Source of the DNA: Rhodocollybia butyracea
Taxonomy: Eukaryota; Basidiomycota; Agaricomycetes; Agaricales; Omphalotaceae
Direction: 5' to 3'
DNA: 64,000 bases
NCBI GenBank assembly: GCA_015501585.1
Contig: JADNRY010000002.1
Span: 930,001 to 994,000 of the forward strand
A program made the position numbers and the translations under genes. Below the pieces are notes generated by a model that was not told where the DNA came from, ran no database searches, and saw nothing but the letters and a program-made list of their open reading frames with translations. The number at the start of each line of letters is the position of its first letter. Positions within the stretch are counted from its first letter, which is position 1. Positions 1-8,767 of this stretch are shown piece by piece.

Positions 1-698
1 TCTAAGTACTACTAGTATACCTCTCCAAAAGGCTCAGATCTCCTGTTTCAGAAGGCTGCTGTTTAAATCAACCCTCTCTTTAGGCATCTTAAATCTTGAG
101 CCTTTTGAGTGTCCAGGTGTCCCTACTATTGAAGTATCCAGGCTGTGAATCATCTTACATATCAATATTGCCATACTTATCAAGTTCTGTAAGTAATTAC
201 AAGAGAACAAGCTAGGATTTCAACCCTTGCTCAACTATGGTAGTAGGTATGTAGTGTAAACTTGTATAGTCTCATTTTATAAAGAGCCATGCATGAATCT
301 TGGTGGTACATGGATGCAATGTTGGCACAAAAAACAAGACTCTTTTTTGTGCCAACATCACCGTGTACCACAGATTGGTCACAGTCTACAGATACCCATC
401 TTCCGTGTTACTGTGGAAGCTTATAGCTCCCGCTACCTTTCTCATGATGGTTGCAGACAGAAAGGATTTATTGGACACTTTATTATTTTCTGGGAGGTGC
501 GTGGATTGATCCTGGGTACCGCGCTGAGCATCTGTGGTGGGAATAACATTCCTACTATGGATGTATGACTAATTATTTGCTATCCTATTCGCTATTTGCC
601 CACAGCATAGGTATCCACCCTGAAAAGGCTCATAAGCACACACTGATTATGGGGGTTTATGACCACTTATAACCAATTATAGCCTATCGGCCTATTTT
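1..698. other. AT-rich intergenic DNA, no gene seen
   Basis: No frame shows a protein family, a plausible exon chain or an RNA gene. The open frames here are short and overlap one another. The stretch looks like the edge of the repeat-rich block that continues to about 12.5 kb. Confidence 0.5.
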
Positions 699-800
699 TT
701 ATTTTTTATTTTTGGCCACCCGGATCAACTTGGCTTCCATCATGGACCAAGAAGCGTAGTTATTGAATGTAGCGAAGCGGGTGGAGGTGTCATTGGTCAT
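699..800 (-). pseudogene. Remnant of a Ty1/copia-type gag N-terminus
   Basis: Read on the minus strand from the ATG at 800, a 33-residue frame contains FATFNNYASWSMMEAKLIRV and then runs into an A-rich stop. The order (aromatic-rich F.xF..YA.W followed by a basic M.AKL) resembles the start of copia-type GAG polyproteins, where a conserved N/Y-W motif opens the protein. No protease, integrase or reverse transcriptase follows, so at most the first part of gag survives. The match is short; a chance resemblance is possible. Confidence 0.35.
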
Positions 801-2902
801 CAGAGGGTCATCATGGGGTCATCGTGAGGTCGTTGTGAATAGTAGCAGTAGTGTCTTGTACAGTCTTTGGTGGCAGCGAGAGCAGGAGAGCAGGAATGAA
901 CAAGAGGTAGGGTTGCTATGTGCATTTGTTGGGGTGAGTTAAGGAAGTCGTTGAATAAAGTTTGTTAAGCCCTAGCAAATGTGCAGGGAAAAATAATATT
1001 TTAAGCTACCTTATATAGGCTACAGCTACAGAGTATATATGGAGTAATATACAGCAAAATATAAGATAAAACACGAAGTAAAACTAACAAGTACCACAGG
1101 AGAAAAATCGGTGAGCAATACCTGATGTCAATATCTCCAACAACAAGTAGCTATAGTTGTACCGATTACGTTCAACTGAGATATATTTTCATCTACAGGC
1201 AGTTTTGACAGCGGCAAAGCTTGGCAAAGTCTATCTCTTTACCACCATCATCCCCTGGGCGTGTTACGTTCATGCCTTTCCATCATTATTCCAAGATGTT
1301 CCGGCTCATTCCGAGACTCTCCAAGACTCCCTTACCTTCTCTCATGGTCTCTCACGGCTCCGATAGTTCCCACGGCCTCTGGCAGATCCGAAACTCCATT
1401 TTCTATTTTATCCCTTCCGATATACCTTTGGACTTCACCAATTCACTCCTACTTCAGCACTCACATTTCTGATGCCTTTATCGGCAATACCTTCGGCCTG
1501 ATATATTGGCGGACTCTTTCAGTACTCATTACTTTCCCACGGCGGCCCGCAGTGCACCGACATTCATCTCTTTTGTCTTTTCTACTATTGTTTTATCATT
1601 TGTATTGATTCCACCCCGTTCCGGCCTTGGCATTACCTCGGTCCAACTTTATTGTCTTTATTTAACAATTAGGTCACTTGTATATAAGCTAGGTACTTTG
1701 TACTACTGTTCCTCAGCCAAAAATCACAAGTTACACAAGCTATACCAGTTATTGCACACTTTTCTGAGCTTTCCTTATTCTCGCCGTTCTGTCTGATACC
1801 AGCCAACTCGGCTTGGTCCCTACCTCGGACATACCTCGGACTATTCTCACGCCTATACCTCGGTCCAATCTTGGCAATTCCTCGCACTTTACTTCCTCTC
1901 CTTCTGGGACAACCTTGGTGGTGTGTTGGGGGTGTTGCTAATAGCTTCACCAAAGTCCCACTGTTTCCTTGGCCTTGTAGTCTATTCTGGATATCATTCC
2001 CACTATCCTGATCTTGCCTTTCGGCCCTACATCCACTCCGCATCCATTCCGGCCTAGGTTGCACAACCTTGTCAGGGCACCTAACACCAAAAGTGAAAAA
2101 GAAGACCTGATATGAGGAGAATCAAAGGCTAGCCAGTGGCGTATACTATGAAGCCATTCATCCATGGGCACTACATGTTCTAGACAGTGACAATGTGGAA
2201 GTTGTAGTCGCTGTTGTTAAACTAGCCCCTTTTGTCTTGCACCCCTCTGTATGGAGGATTGTTGCCTATATCTCAATTCTATGTGCATGCATATATAATA
2301 CTTTGCATATGCGCTTCATTCTGGGACCATGTCCTTCTCCAGGCAGAACCACAATAGCCCACTACCCCTGAAATGAACCTTCCAATCTTACCATGTCCTG
2401 GTCAAGCCATCTACAACTCCTACATAACTGGGTGCAATTTAACGAAAACAATATCCGGCTTCTGCATGTACCTGCCTCACACTTACAGTAATCCACCACT
2501 CCTTTTCACATGACTTTGAAAATGTTCAATAGTGTATATTCCGAAAGGATGTTGCTGTTCTGTAATTGTAAGGCCTTTTTCTTATTGCTATATACATATT
2601 TAATGCACCACAGAACTTTTGTTAAGTGACTGGAAGGTCGTTTTATCAGTAGATTAATGGTGTGCAAAGGAGTGGTGCATGAGAAACCGTCAAAAATCAG
2701 TTGATTTCACACTCACTCGACAAGTACCTTCTCCAGTTTATTACTTCCAAGTTGTATATATGTTATTAGTGAGGCATAGAATGATGTATTTGAGCAAAAA
2801 TATGCCCCAGTTGCACCTGGTTTGAGCTTAAGAGAGTGTGCAAAGGAATGGGGGTGTGCAAAGGAGTGATGAAATACTGTAGGTCATATCTATATTGCAT
2901 CG
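801..2902. other. Repeat-derived intergenic DNA without a recognisable gene
   Basis: The strip at 1200-2060 is pyrimidine-rich on the plus strand and carries several scattered copies of ACCTCGG (about 1635-1880). This gives long but meaningless open frames. None matches a family I recognise. The stretch may be old LTR-retrotransposon sequence, but no paired LTRs, primer-binding site or target duplication could be found. Confidence 0.4.
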
Positions 2903-3110
2903 GTGCCTAAACACAGGGATGCTCTGACCCAGCTGCTTACATTGTCCCATGCCCTATCAGTGGAATGCCTTTGTTACAAGGAGAGATATAGACCCTCAAT
3001 CCTGAGAGAGTGGCAACTCTGTCGTTTCTGCCACACCTCCATGGAAGACAAAGTACACGTGCTCCTCAACTGTTAAGGCAATGCTGCACTTATGCATGCC
3101 CGACCCACCT
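2903..3110 (+). pseudogene. C-terminal fragment of a non-LTR retrotransposon (part 1)
   Basis: From 2903 to the in-frame stop at 3074-3076 the translation reads like the region after the RNase H domain in fungal LINE ORF2 proteins. It includes SVECLCYKERYRPSILREWQ and then LCRFC....MEDKVHVLLNC, a CCHC-type knuckle (C-x2-C-x7-H-x4-C). The TAA directly after the last cysteine and the lack of any upstream reverse transcriptase show that it is dead. The same gene resumes at 4058 after a 0.95-kb insertion. Confidence 0.65.
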
Positions 3111-3493
3111 CATCAGGAAAAGCTGTTTTTGCCTAGGTGACCCCAGAGTGGCCTAAAGCAAACTAGGTAACCTACGAATCCTATGGCATCCTAGGAATTT
3201 GGGCTCGTCCCTTGCCAGTCAAGGCTCCTGAGGATTTCCTAGGGTATCCTAGGCAAACCCAGGGCAAGCCTAGGTTTGCCCAGGTTTGCCCAGGTTTGCC
3301 CAGGTGTTCCCCAGATGTTCCCCAGGAGCACCTGGGCAAACCTGGGCAGACCTAGGCTTGCCTAGGGAATCCTCAAGAGCCTTGACTGGCAAGGGACGAG
3401 CCCAAATTCCTAGGATGCCATAGGATTCATAGGTCACCTAGTTTGCTTTAGGCCACTCTGGGGTCACCTAGGCAAAAATGGCTTTTCCTGATG
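3111..3493. mobile_element. Palindromic foldback element, copy 1 (expanded centre)
   Basis: The whole element is an inverted repeat. It opens CATCAGGAAAAGC and closes GCTTTTCCTGATG, with arms of roughly 140 nt that pair with few mismatches. The arms are rich in the palindromic hexamer CCTAGG. The centre is longer than in copy 2 (8467-8767) and holds three tandem copies of TTTGCCCAGG followed by inverted versions. Flanking dinucleotides are CT on both sides (3109-3110 and 3494-3495), consistent with a 2-bp target duplication. It has no coding capacity. It lies at the left border of the hAT-like MITE at 3497, so it is the youngest layer of the nest. Confidence 0.8.
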
Positions 3494-3496
3494 CTC

Positions 3497-4057
3497 TAGG
3501 GTTTTAAAGTTTGGTTTGGTTTGGTTTTTTGCCCTATTTTGGGAAAACCGGGAACTGCACCAGTGCTACAATTCTCAGATATTACTAAATCTTGCACTGA
3601 ACTGATAGAAACCGCTGCACCGGTGCAGGTTCAGTGCGGTTTGTGAGTTTGCACCGGTTCTGTACCACACCGGTTAGCACCAGGTCAAACCGGTGCAAAC
3701 TGCGGTTATTCACTGGTCAAAATATTGTAAACAGTAGAATATTAGGTATTATAACATAACTTACAACAATAATCATCATTACAGACACTTTTTACATAGC
3801 TATATGTTAAATTCAATGTGGTAAGTAACTTTTTGATTGTGCACAACTCACGGCGACGCTTAGGCACCTGTTTTAGTGCCCTAAAATGCGCAACTATACT
3901 GCACTGGTTATCACCAGTTCTGTAAATTTTGAGATTTTACAGAACCTTGGACTGCACCGCAGTGCACCACTGCAGCATTACATAAGGGTGCACCGTGGTG
4001 TGGTGCGGTTCAGTTTGCAGTTTTGATTGGTTATATGAACCGCACTTTAGAACCCTA
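3497..4057. mobile_element. hAT-like non-autonomous element (MITE)
   Basis: Terminal inverted repeats are TAGGGTTTTAAAGT at the left (3497) and ACTTTAGAACCCTA at the right (ending 4057), with one mismatch. An 8-bp duplication CCCACCTC lies at 4058-4065. The same 8 bp occurs at the left as CCCACCT (3104-3110) plus C (3496), interrupted by the palindromic element. 8-bp duplications and TAGGG-type ends are typical of the hAT superfamily. Inside are repeated GCACCGGTGCA-type motifs near both ends, which could be subterminal transposase sites. No transposase frame is present. Confidence 0.7.
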
Positions 4058-4253
4058 CCCACCTCCATGGAGAAAGCAATTAGCCTCTCACCATTGCTAG
4101 CTATGGGACTAGCTATGCTCACCTTGAGAGAATTGCTGGGCATTATTCTGTTTAGACACCCACCATCTGTTACCACCAGTAGGCAAATGCACTGATGATG
4201 TTCTTAACATATATGCAGGAGCTGAAATGTGGATACCAAATGCAGAGCTCTAG
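4058..4253 (+). pseudogene. C-terminal fragment of a non-LTR retrotransposon (part 2)
   Basis: Translation resumes as ..PTSMEKAISLSPLLAMGLA.. and, after a one-base frame change near 4185, as DDVLNIYAGAEMWIPNAEL before a stop at about 4251. The pattern matches the extreme C-terminus of fungal LINE ORF2 proteins and joins part 1 once the intervening insertion (3111-4057) is removed. The frame change and the stop in part 1 make it a pseudogene. Confidence 0.6.
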
Positions 4254-4521
4254 TGTACACATACACATGAGAGGATAACTATACGGTAACCTTTGTTACC
4301 TTTGCACTACTTTACATGATGCTGTAGGGAATCCTGGATAAAATGAAACCATAGTGTTGACCCAAAATGCACCTTAACCCGTCTATCAATGATATTGTGA
4401 TTCAGGAGACTACAGAGACATCCTAACGTAGCAATACTGAAGATAGACTTGTGTCTATTAACAATGTTGCGAGTCCGGAGGTTCCGACCTCTCAACATAG
4501 CAACATTGGAGATAGATGCCC

Positions 4522-4977
4522 TGTTGAAACTAGATTACCACTTATGAGTCGTATCTAATCAGTAATGTGAGTTGACTAGATGCATTTGCTATACAATTGA
4601 TGAACTGTCAATATATGCTATGTTGAAACTCACCCTCAAACACTAGACGCAGCTTCTATGCAGGTTCGTATAGATGTAGTCAATTATGCCATTCGCTATT
4701 AGTCTTATGATACATAGCTTGTATGCTGCCTTGCAGTACCTGTGAACAATACCTATAGAATTACCATACGGACTCCATCTTCTAGGGCACATTATGCACA
4801 TGTATATGCACTATGTTTAGCAGTACAACTCAAGTAGACTCATACATTGTTATAGGGTTTATTATATTCTGTAGTATAAATACTGTAGATATTTTCCTGT
4901 AACAATAACCAAGAATCCTACTATTTGTCTGGACACTTGTTCTGCTCTCAACAAGCACTCTTCTATCTCCTGTAACA
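4522..4977 (+). repeat. Possible solo LTR
   Basis: The segment begins TGTTGAAAC and ends CCTGTAACA, giving TGTT..AACA ends. Its last third has a TATA-like stretch (AGTATAAATACTG), then a pyrimidine-rich leader-like sequence. This is how many fungal LTRs look. No matching LTR partner and no clear 5-bp target duplication could be found, and a second TGTTGAAACT occurs at about 4619. The call is tentative. Confidence 0.25.
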
Positions 4978-5035
4978 CCCTTACACTCTAAGGTGAGTAT
5001 GCTGTCAACCTTGTGTTGACTGACTGCTGTTTCTA

Positions 5036-5134
5036 CATGCCCATGGCAGGTATCCTAGGCGCGATATGTGTAACGTGGAACCTGGCTGTTTCTTAATGGG
5101 ACCGCGCCAGTTAAACCTATCTACCTACCTACCT
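5036..5134 (+). repeat. Short dispersed repeat with CTAC tail, copy A (SINE-like)
   Basis: About 100 nt ending in (CTAC)n. A second copy lies in inverse orientation at 17802-17910, also ending in the CTAC microsatellite. Shared blocks include ATATGTGTA.CGTGGAACC and GGCTGTTTCT.AATGGGACC followed by GTTAAACCTA. A conserved body with a simple-repeat 3' tail is the layout of a SINE. I could not identify convincing RNA polymerase III A and B boxes, so the class is inferred only. Confidence 0.5.
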
Positions 5135-5539
5135 GTGAAGATTTGCTTCCGGACCCCAGTTTACCAAGCCCAGGTTCCTTGTTTAGCAACAACAGCCTCT
5201 TAAGGGCCAGACTCCTTCCCATTTGCTCTATGAGCTTTTACTACTTGTAGACCAAGATGCCGAGTTTTGATGTATTACTTAATCTTGAACTTTATTTTAT
5301 ATTTTTTTAAGCTTGCAGAGTGACTGGCAAAATATGTGTGAGAGCATTGCACTTGTTTGGCACCAGCATCTTTTTAACAAAGCTAAGCAGGCCCTAAGCC
5401 AACCCTAAGTAAGGATCATACACAATCGTACAACAACTTGAAGTGTAGTAATAGATCTCTGTACTAAGCATTCACAAAGTTCAATCTCTTGTTTGGCAAG
5501 GCCTGGAACCACTACGGGAAGTTGACGGGAAGAGAAGTC
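5135..5539. other. Intergenic DNA, nothing recognised
   Basis: No exon, RNA gene or repeat family is recognised here. The stretch separates the CTAC-tailed repeat from the ACTGTC motif cluster. Confidence 0.4.
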
Positions 5540-5735
5540 AGTAATTCTGTACAAATACAGTAATCTGTACTGTCTTTTGAAGGACAGTTATATCTAATGT
5601 CTATGAAAACAGGTATGTCTACTGTCCTTTTATGGGGCAGTAATATGTACTGTCCATATTTTTATGGTCAGGCATAATAACTGTCCCATATTTTAGAGTC
5701 AGTTATATGGACAGTCATATTAACCGTTATTATAA
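5540..5735. repeat. Cluster of GACAGT/ACTGTC motifs, cluster 1
   Basis: At least seven copies of ACTGTC or its complement GACAGT (some degenerate) occur in under 200 bp, spaced roughly 15-30 bp and in both orientations. The intervening DNA is AT-rich. A second, denser cluster lies at 10886-11165. Arrays of short inverted hexamers near an element end are typical of transposase-binding subterminal repeats, but no terminal inverted repeat could be tied to this cluster. Confidence 0.5.
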
Positions 5736-8466
5736 TATCAGTTCTACTCTTAAATCTCTAAGTACTAGTGTGCAACGTTCAACGTTCAATAATGTAAGGA
5801 TCTAGGCGGAATCCTTCGAGCGTGGGTTACGAACCTGGAAACCAAAGTGCGGATACGCTCTGTACTTCTGTTGTTCAGCCGAACTGGGAAAGTTGGTTTG
5901 AGATGTGAAAGGATGTGAGTGTAGAACGGTTCCGAAGTGCCTATGGGATGTAAGACTTGTGTTGGGATTGTCCAAGGGACTAATGTAGGGACGGCAGGTC
6001 CGTACAGGCGATAGAATGAACTTGGCGAGTAAGCCTAAGAGTAGATGAGTTTCCGACTCAAAGGGTAGGACCCACTAAGTGCAAGCGGCTTTGATAGCGA
6101 TATGAGCTGAAGCGGAAGGTCAAGCGGTAGCTGACCTGATGCGGTGCAAACAGAGCAGAACCAAATAGATGATAGTAAATTGCAGAGGTTGTGAAAACGA
6201 TGGAGTGAAGAAACAGAGTTAAAGAAACAGATAAAGCGAGAAACCGGAACACACAAGAGCACACGAGTCAAGGGGTTAAGCAATATTTCCAATCTACTGT
6301 ACTTGACATGGTACGGAGCTATTTAAAGGGTACTCGAGGACCGTAGTAGCGATAGGTAATAATCCAAGAGTAGAAAAGACAAGAATAGCCAAAAGAAGTA
6401 CAAGGGATGAAAGACAATGATGGACATAAGCGGAAGCGGCGGGATGAGCATAAAGCATATGTATGATTGTAAGAATGATGGAGAATGGATCGGCGGGATC
6501 ATAGAAAGTGTACGGTGAAGGAAATAGTAAGACAGAAGCAAAGCGGAAGTGTATCGGAAGCGGGTTATGTAATGGTAAGCAGGAAACGTCGGCAGCCTGT
6601 ATATGCCTAGGGCATGACAAATAAGCAGCTAAAAATGCTAAAAAAGATGTAACACAGCTTCCGAATAGTATCTCAAAAATATCTTGAAAATGTCAGGTTC
6701 ACAGATTGAACAGTATACCTGCCGGAGTAGGGGACAGTCAGGGCCAGTATTGATCACAGCCGGGGAGCACTACCACTACACTACATAGTTACAGTATTAC
6801 TCAATCAAGAACATTCAAGATAGAATAAGAGTGCAGAGTCACTGAACAGAAATAATACTTCATGTCCTGATGAGTGAGTTGGGGATGATGCCATCTCATT
6901 ATCTCGTTATTGTGTAGGGGACCGGATACTAGTGGACTGCTTTTGTATATCACGGATACATGTAAACTTGCAATCTCAAAAAATTGGCTTATGGCAATTT
7001 CTCTCAATTTCAAGTTCACCAGCTAATGTGCTGTGAGAGAAGTTGGAAATCAGGTTCAGCTCAGAGTCAGCATGGTAATTTCAAAGCTCGCTTTGAATTT
7101 TAGACTACAGAATGATACAACATAGCGGGGCGAAACACAAATGAACTATCAGCTCGGTATTAGGCCTAAAATTGGCCTAAGGCGTGTAACCGTACATTTT
7201 GACACTTTGTACGTGTTATACAATGCAATAAGAGAGTTATACGGAGCCCGAGCGTGATAGCTGTTGCCGAGGCAAAGAACTTAACAATAATACTCAGCGA
7301 GCCGTGAAGGTACGCCCACAAGCATAGCCTAGAGCCAAGCTAGCGAGGATACCTGGGCTGCCCGGAGATGTAACGCTAGATCATCCATCTAGTTATACCC
7401 AAGAGTGTATACTCTCTAAACTACAGGACATCTCGAAGCGGGATAAGTACTAAGCCAATGCATTACTCGAGGGAAGGAATTATGAGGGAAGGCATCCCTT
7501 GCACTAAGACTCCCAACGAGCTATGTTAAGATGTGGACTTTACAGTCCGTAACAATGGACCAGAATGATCCCGAGGAAACCGTAGAGGTCTATTCGCGGC
7601 ACCGGTTGTAACCGTGAGGACGGTAGAAACATGCTTAGCGGTCCTACGGAAAGCTACACACCGGGATAGCCTTGGCAAATCAAAACATTTGATCTTAGAA
7701 ATCATACACAGAAGGTCTTATCCGTTAAAGCTGACTATCGGGAATCACTTGTACATACTCAGCGCAGTTGCTCAAGATTATCATAAGTGGTGTCATTGGA
7801 AAGCTAGACAACAGGCCTTCTCAAGAGAATGTTAATCACACTCAGGATGGACAGAACTATCCAAGGAATAGAATGAAACTCACCCAAAGGAAACCGGGCG
7901 GCGAGTGATCATGAAGTGTAAAGGTACTCCTGACCCCGGAGAATTGTGGAGTAATCGGAGAAACCTCGCTTGGATCAAAACACTCTAAAACTATGTTAAT
8001 CCTCACAAAATCATATTTTACCTCTGATATATACCCAAGAATGGACTATTTCTTTATCGTGTGTACCATATATAGGCTGGAGTTTCCTTTCCGAGCCAGA
8101 TTCCTCTGTTCCACTCTCTTTCTGTCTCTCTCTGTATCTGTTTCATCTATTTTTTGTATTAAACTCTCTCTACTCAGTATATAAGCCAGATATATTTATT
8201 CAATAAGACAAGTTACTTGCCACCTCCCCTGTACGAGATTGGTTGTGTTCCTTCACCTTAGAGGATCTTTCCCTCAATTTGTATGTTAGGAAGTGAGCTC
8301 CGTAGAACGTCCTCGGGACTAGTAGCGTGACGCTTCTCTACTTAACTACGAGTTGGTTGTTAGTTTCTTCACCTAGTAAGTAGCTGGTCACCTCTCTACA
8401 TGTTCCCGCGGAGAAGTGTTAGTTGCTTCACGAAGTTGTTAGCCAGTCTCGACGCTTTACCACGGA
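5736..8466. other. Degenerate repeat-rich DNA without genes
   Basis: There is no recognisable protein on either strand. Minus-strand open frames at 6035-6620 arise from pyrimidine-rich sequence on that strand. At about 8020-8210 the plus strand has a TATA-like box (CATATATAGG), a CT-rich stretch and a TATTAAACT, resembling the U3/R part of an LTR. From 8240 to 8460 a degenerate motif around TTGGTTGT..TTCTTCACC recurs several times. I see no intact element. Confidence 0.4.
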
Positions 8467-8767
8467 CATCAGGAAAAGCTGTTTTTGCCTAGGTGACCCC
8501 AGAGTGGCCTAAAGCAAACTAGGTGACCTATGAATCCTATGGCATCCTAGGAATTTGGGCTCATCCCTTGCCAGTCAAGGCTCTTGAGGATTCCCTAGGG
8601 TATCCTAGGCTTGCCCTGGGTTTGCCTAGGATACCCTAGGGAATCCTCAAGAGCCTTGACTGGCAAGGGATGAGCCCAAATTCCTAGGATGCCATAGGAT
8701 TCATAGGTCACCTAGTTTGCTTTAGGCCACTCTGGGGTCACCTAGGCAAAAACAGCTTTCCCTGATG
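8467..8767. mobile_element. Palindromic foldback element, copy 2 (near-perfect)
   Basis: A 301-bp sequence made of two arms of about 143 nt that are exact reverse complements except for one base near the tip (AAAAGC against GAAAGC), around a loop of about 15 nt (CTTGCCCTGGGTTTG). The ends are CATCAGG..CCTGATG, as in copy 1. It is flanked by GA on both sides (8465-8466 and 8768-8769), suggesting a 2-bp target duplication that differs from the CT of copy 1. It interrupts the TTCTTCACC repeat field. No frame of interest is present. Near-perfect arms imply recent insertion or active arm homogenisation. Confidence 0.85.

Noticed and set aside
3111..3493. CRISPR-like array suggested by repeated TTTGCCCAGG units
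   Set aside because: The units are contiguous and part of a palindrome, no spacers are present, and the host is a eukaryote.
6294..6620. Minus-strand open frame of 108 codons with hydrophobic stretches
   Set aside because: The hydrophobicity follows from a pyrimidine-rich strand; two other frames at the same place are equally open.
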